From Methanocalculus taiwanensis (GTDB lineage: Archaea; Halobacteriota; Methanomicrobia; Methanomicrobiales; Methanocorpusculaceae), in assembly GCF_024372745.1 (NCBI RefSeq), contig NZ_VOTZ01000007.1:1-64000 (forward strand): a DNA stretch of 64,000 nucleotides, in the 5' to 3' direction. Position numbers and translations under genes: made by a program. Under the pieces are notes generated by a model. The model was given only the letters and a program-made list of their open reading frames with translations, ran no database searches and was not told the origin of the DNA. This document shows positions 63,316 through 64,000 of this stretch, in pieces. The first letter of the stretch is position 1, and every line of letters begins with the position of its first letter.

Positions 63316-64000
63316 ATGCAAAATCCATTAAAAAATGTAGATCTCCGACTTTTTTTATCACTTCTTCTTCTCACCGCTCTTGTTATCCCGGCAACTGTTT
63401 CGGGATGCACAATCTTTGGAATAACACCCGGAGCATCTGAAGATGGCACAGTGTATCTTGGCCATACGAATGATGGTGTCGGGATGGATTGGAGAAAGAG
63501 GGATGACATCTTTGTGACATACATCCCCCCGGCAACGCATCAGCCCGGTGAAAAGCGGCCGGTCTTCTTTGATCCAAACAGCGGATCCGATGCTCCAGGA
63601 AGTAAGCAGGGTTCATCATCAAATCATGTTCTTGGTTATATCGATCAGGTTCCCTCGACATATGGCTATTACACCGGGGCGTATGGAATGATTAATGATC
63701 AGAACCTGATGAGTGCCGAATGCACAGATTATGCAAAGTACGAACCTCAGGCTGAAGAGAACAGGAGACTCTTCTACTCTTCAGAACTCTCAAATGTTGC
63801 TCTTGAGCGATGTACTGGTGCAGAGGAGGCAGTCCTCCTTGTTGGAGATCTGATTGATCGGTATGGATACTATGGCACCGGCGAGACTCTCATCTTTGCA
63901 GATGCAGAGGAGATCTGGGTGATCGAGATGTGCGGGAACCCGGACGGCGTTGGAGGACTCTGGGTTGCGCAGAAAGTAAAGGATGGAGAGATCTTTGTTG
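63316..64000 (+). CDS. C69-family dipeptidase, 5' part (runs off window)
   Basis: A signal-like segment (LRLFLSLLLLTALVIPATVSG, cited as FLSLLLLTALVIPATVSG) ends at a cysteine followed by TIFGITPGASEDGTVYLGHTNDG, the N-terminal nucleophile region of Ntn-hydrolase dipeptidases (C69). Thus the catalytic Cys would be exposed after signal cleavage. At least 228 residues are in the window. The frame is also open upstream to ATG 63106, but those residues are not family-like. No stop is reached. Confidence 0.8.
   Translation, partial: MQNPLKNVDLRLFLSLLLLTALVIPATVSGCTIFGITPGASEDGTVYLGHTNDGVGMDWRKRDDIFVTYIPPATHQPGEKRPVFFDPNSGSDAPGSKQGSSSNHVLGYIDQVPSTYGYYTGAYGMINDQNLMSAECTDYAKYEPQAEENRRLFYSSELSNVALERCTGAEEAVLLVGDLIDRYGYYGTGETLIFADAEEIWVIEMCGNPDGVGGLWVAQKVKDGEIFV

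Noticed and set aside
1-64000. CRISPR array or rRNA
   Set aside because: No regularly spaced repeat unit or rRNA stretch was found on reading.

Overview
The window reads as a stretch of a methanogenic archaeon's chromosome, most likely order Methanomicrobiales and possibly close to Methanocalculus (inferred from gene content only; no methanogenesis gene lies here). Archaeal markers are a pterin pyrophosphokinase of the MptE type, RibL-type FAD synthase, NreA repair protein, archaeal ATP-dependent DNA ligase, a stand-alone GMP synthase ATPase subunit, a CDP-alcohol phosphatidyltransferase of the archaetidylinositol-phosphate type and the siroheme-to-heme (Ahb) pathway. F420H2 oxidase, rubredoxin and superoxide reductase fit a strict anaerobe. 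Many genes sit in tight operons with ATGA overlaps and GGAGG-type ribosome sites; others look leaderless behind TTTATATA boxes.

Layout. 1-1.05 kb: end of an IS1634-like element that cuts a P-type ATPase gene. 1-5.6 kb: DHH/TrkA-N protein, MptE, COG1031 radical SAM enzyme. 5.7-6.1 kb: tRNA-Lys, a small ribbon-helix-helix-like ORF and a (CT)11 tract. 6.1-11.1 kb: ABC exporter with divergent ATPase and permeases (one permease carries a PrsW-like protease domain), a small membrane protein and a MNT-HepT-like fusion that has lost its catalytic motifs. 11.1-13.7 kb: YgjP-like metallopeptidase, JAMM protein, RibL, DUF2284. 13.7-18.3 kb: an overlapping four-gene operon of iron alcohol dehydrogenase and signalling proteins. 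18.6-26.0 kb: DUF2117, NreA, DNA ligase, a helical unknown, a HisKA_2 kinase and a response regulator, all in one direction.

26.1-35.3 kb is the accessory part: MBL hydrolase, HisD, then a 1.8-kb island with two toxin-antitoxin modules, bounded by a 26-bp exact direct repeat that matches the 3' end of the HD-domain exoribonuclease gene, then a DUF4143 ATPase, a P-loop protein, a third toxin-antitoxin pair with a frameshifted toxin, a TPR protein and a broken AlbA_2/Fic-like regulator. 35.5-39.8 kb holds a four-gene operon (DJ-1, glycosyltransferase, TPR-winged-helix protein, DUF2791 BREX-like ATPase), my main candidate for an undescribed system.

39.8-64 kb is mostly housekeeping: small membrane exporter, GNAT, PEGA surface protein, thioesterase, PyrG-GuaA-ArgD-HisC-adenylate kinase-lipid synthase run, exonuclease, the ahbD-A-B-C heme operon (ahbA apparently starts at AUU), a membrane PH protein, a fourth toxin-antitoxin pair, Dfx, FprA, rubredoxin, a CGGC protein broken at a G7 run, a two-gene ECF transporter (T-S and A-A fusions), a UvrD helicase-nuclease and the start of a C69 peptidase that runs off the end.
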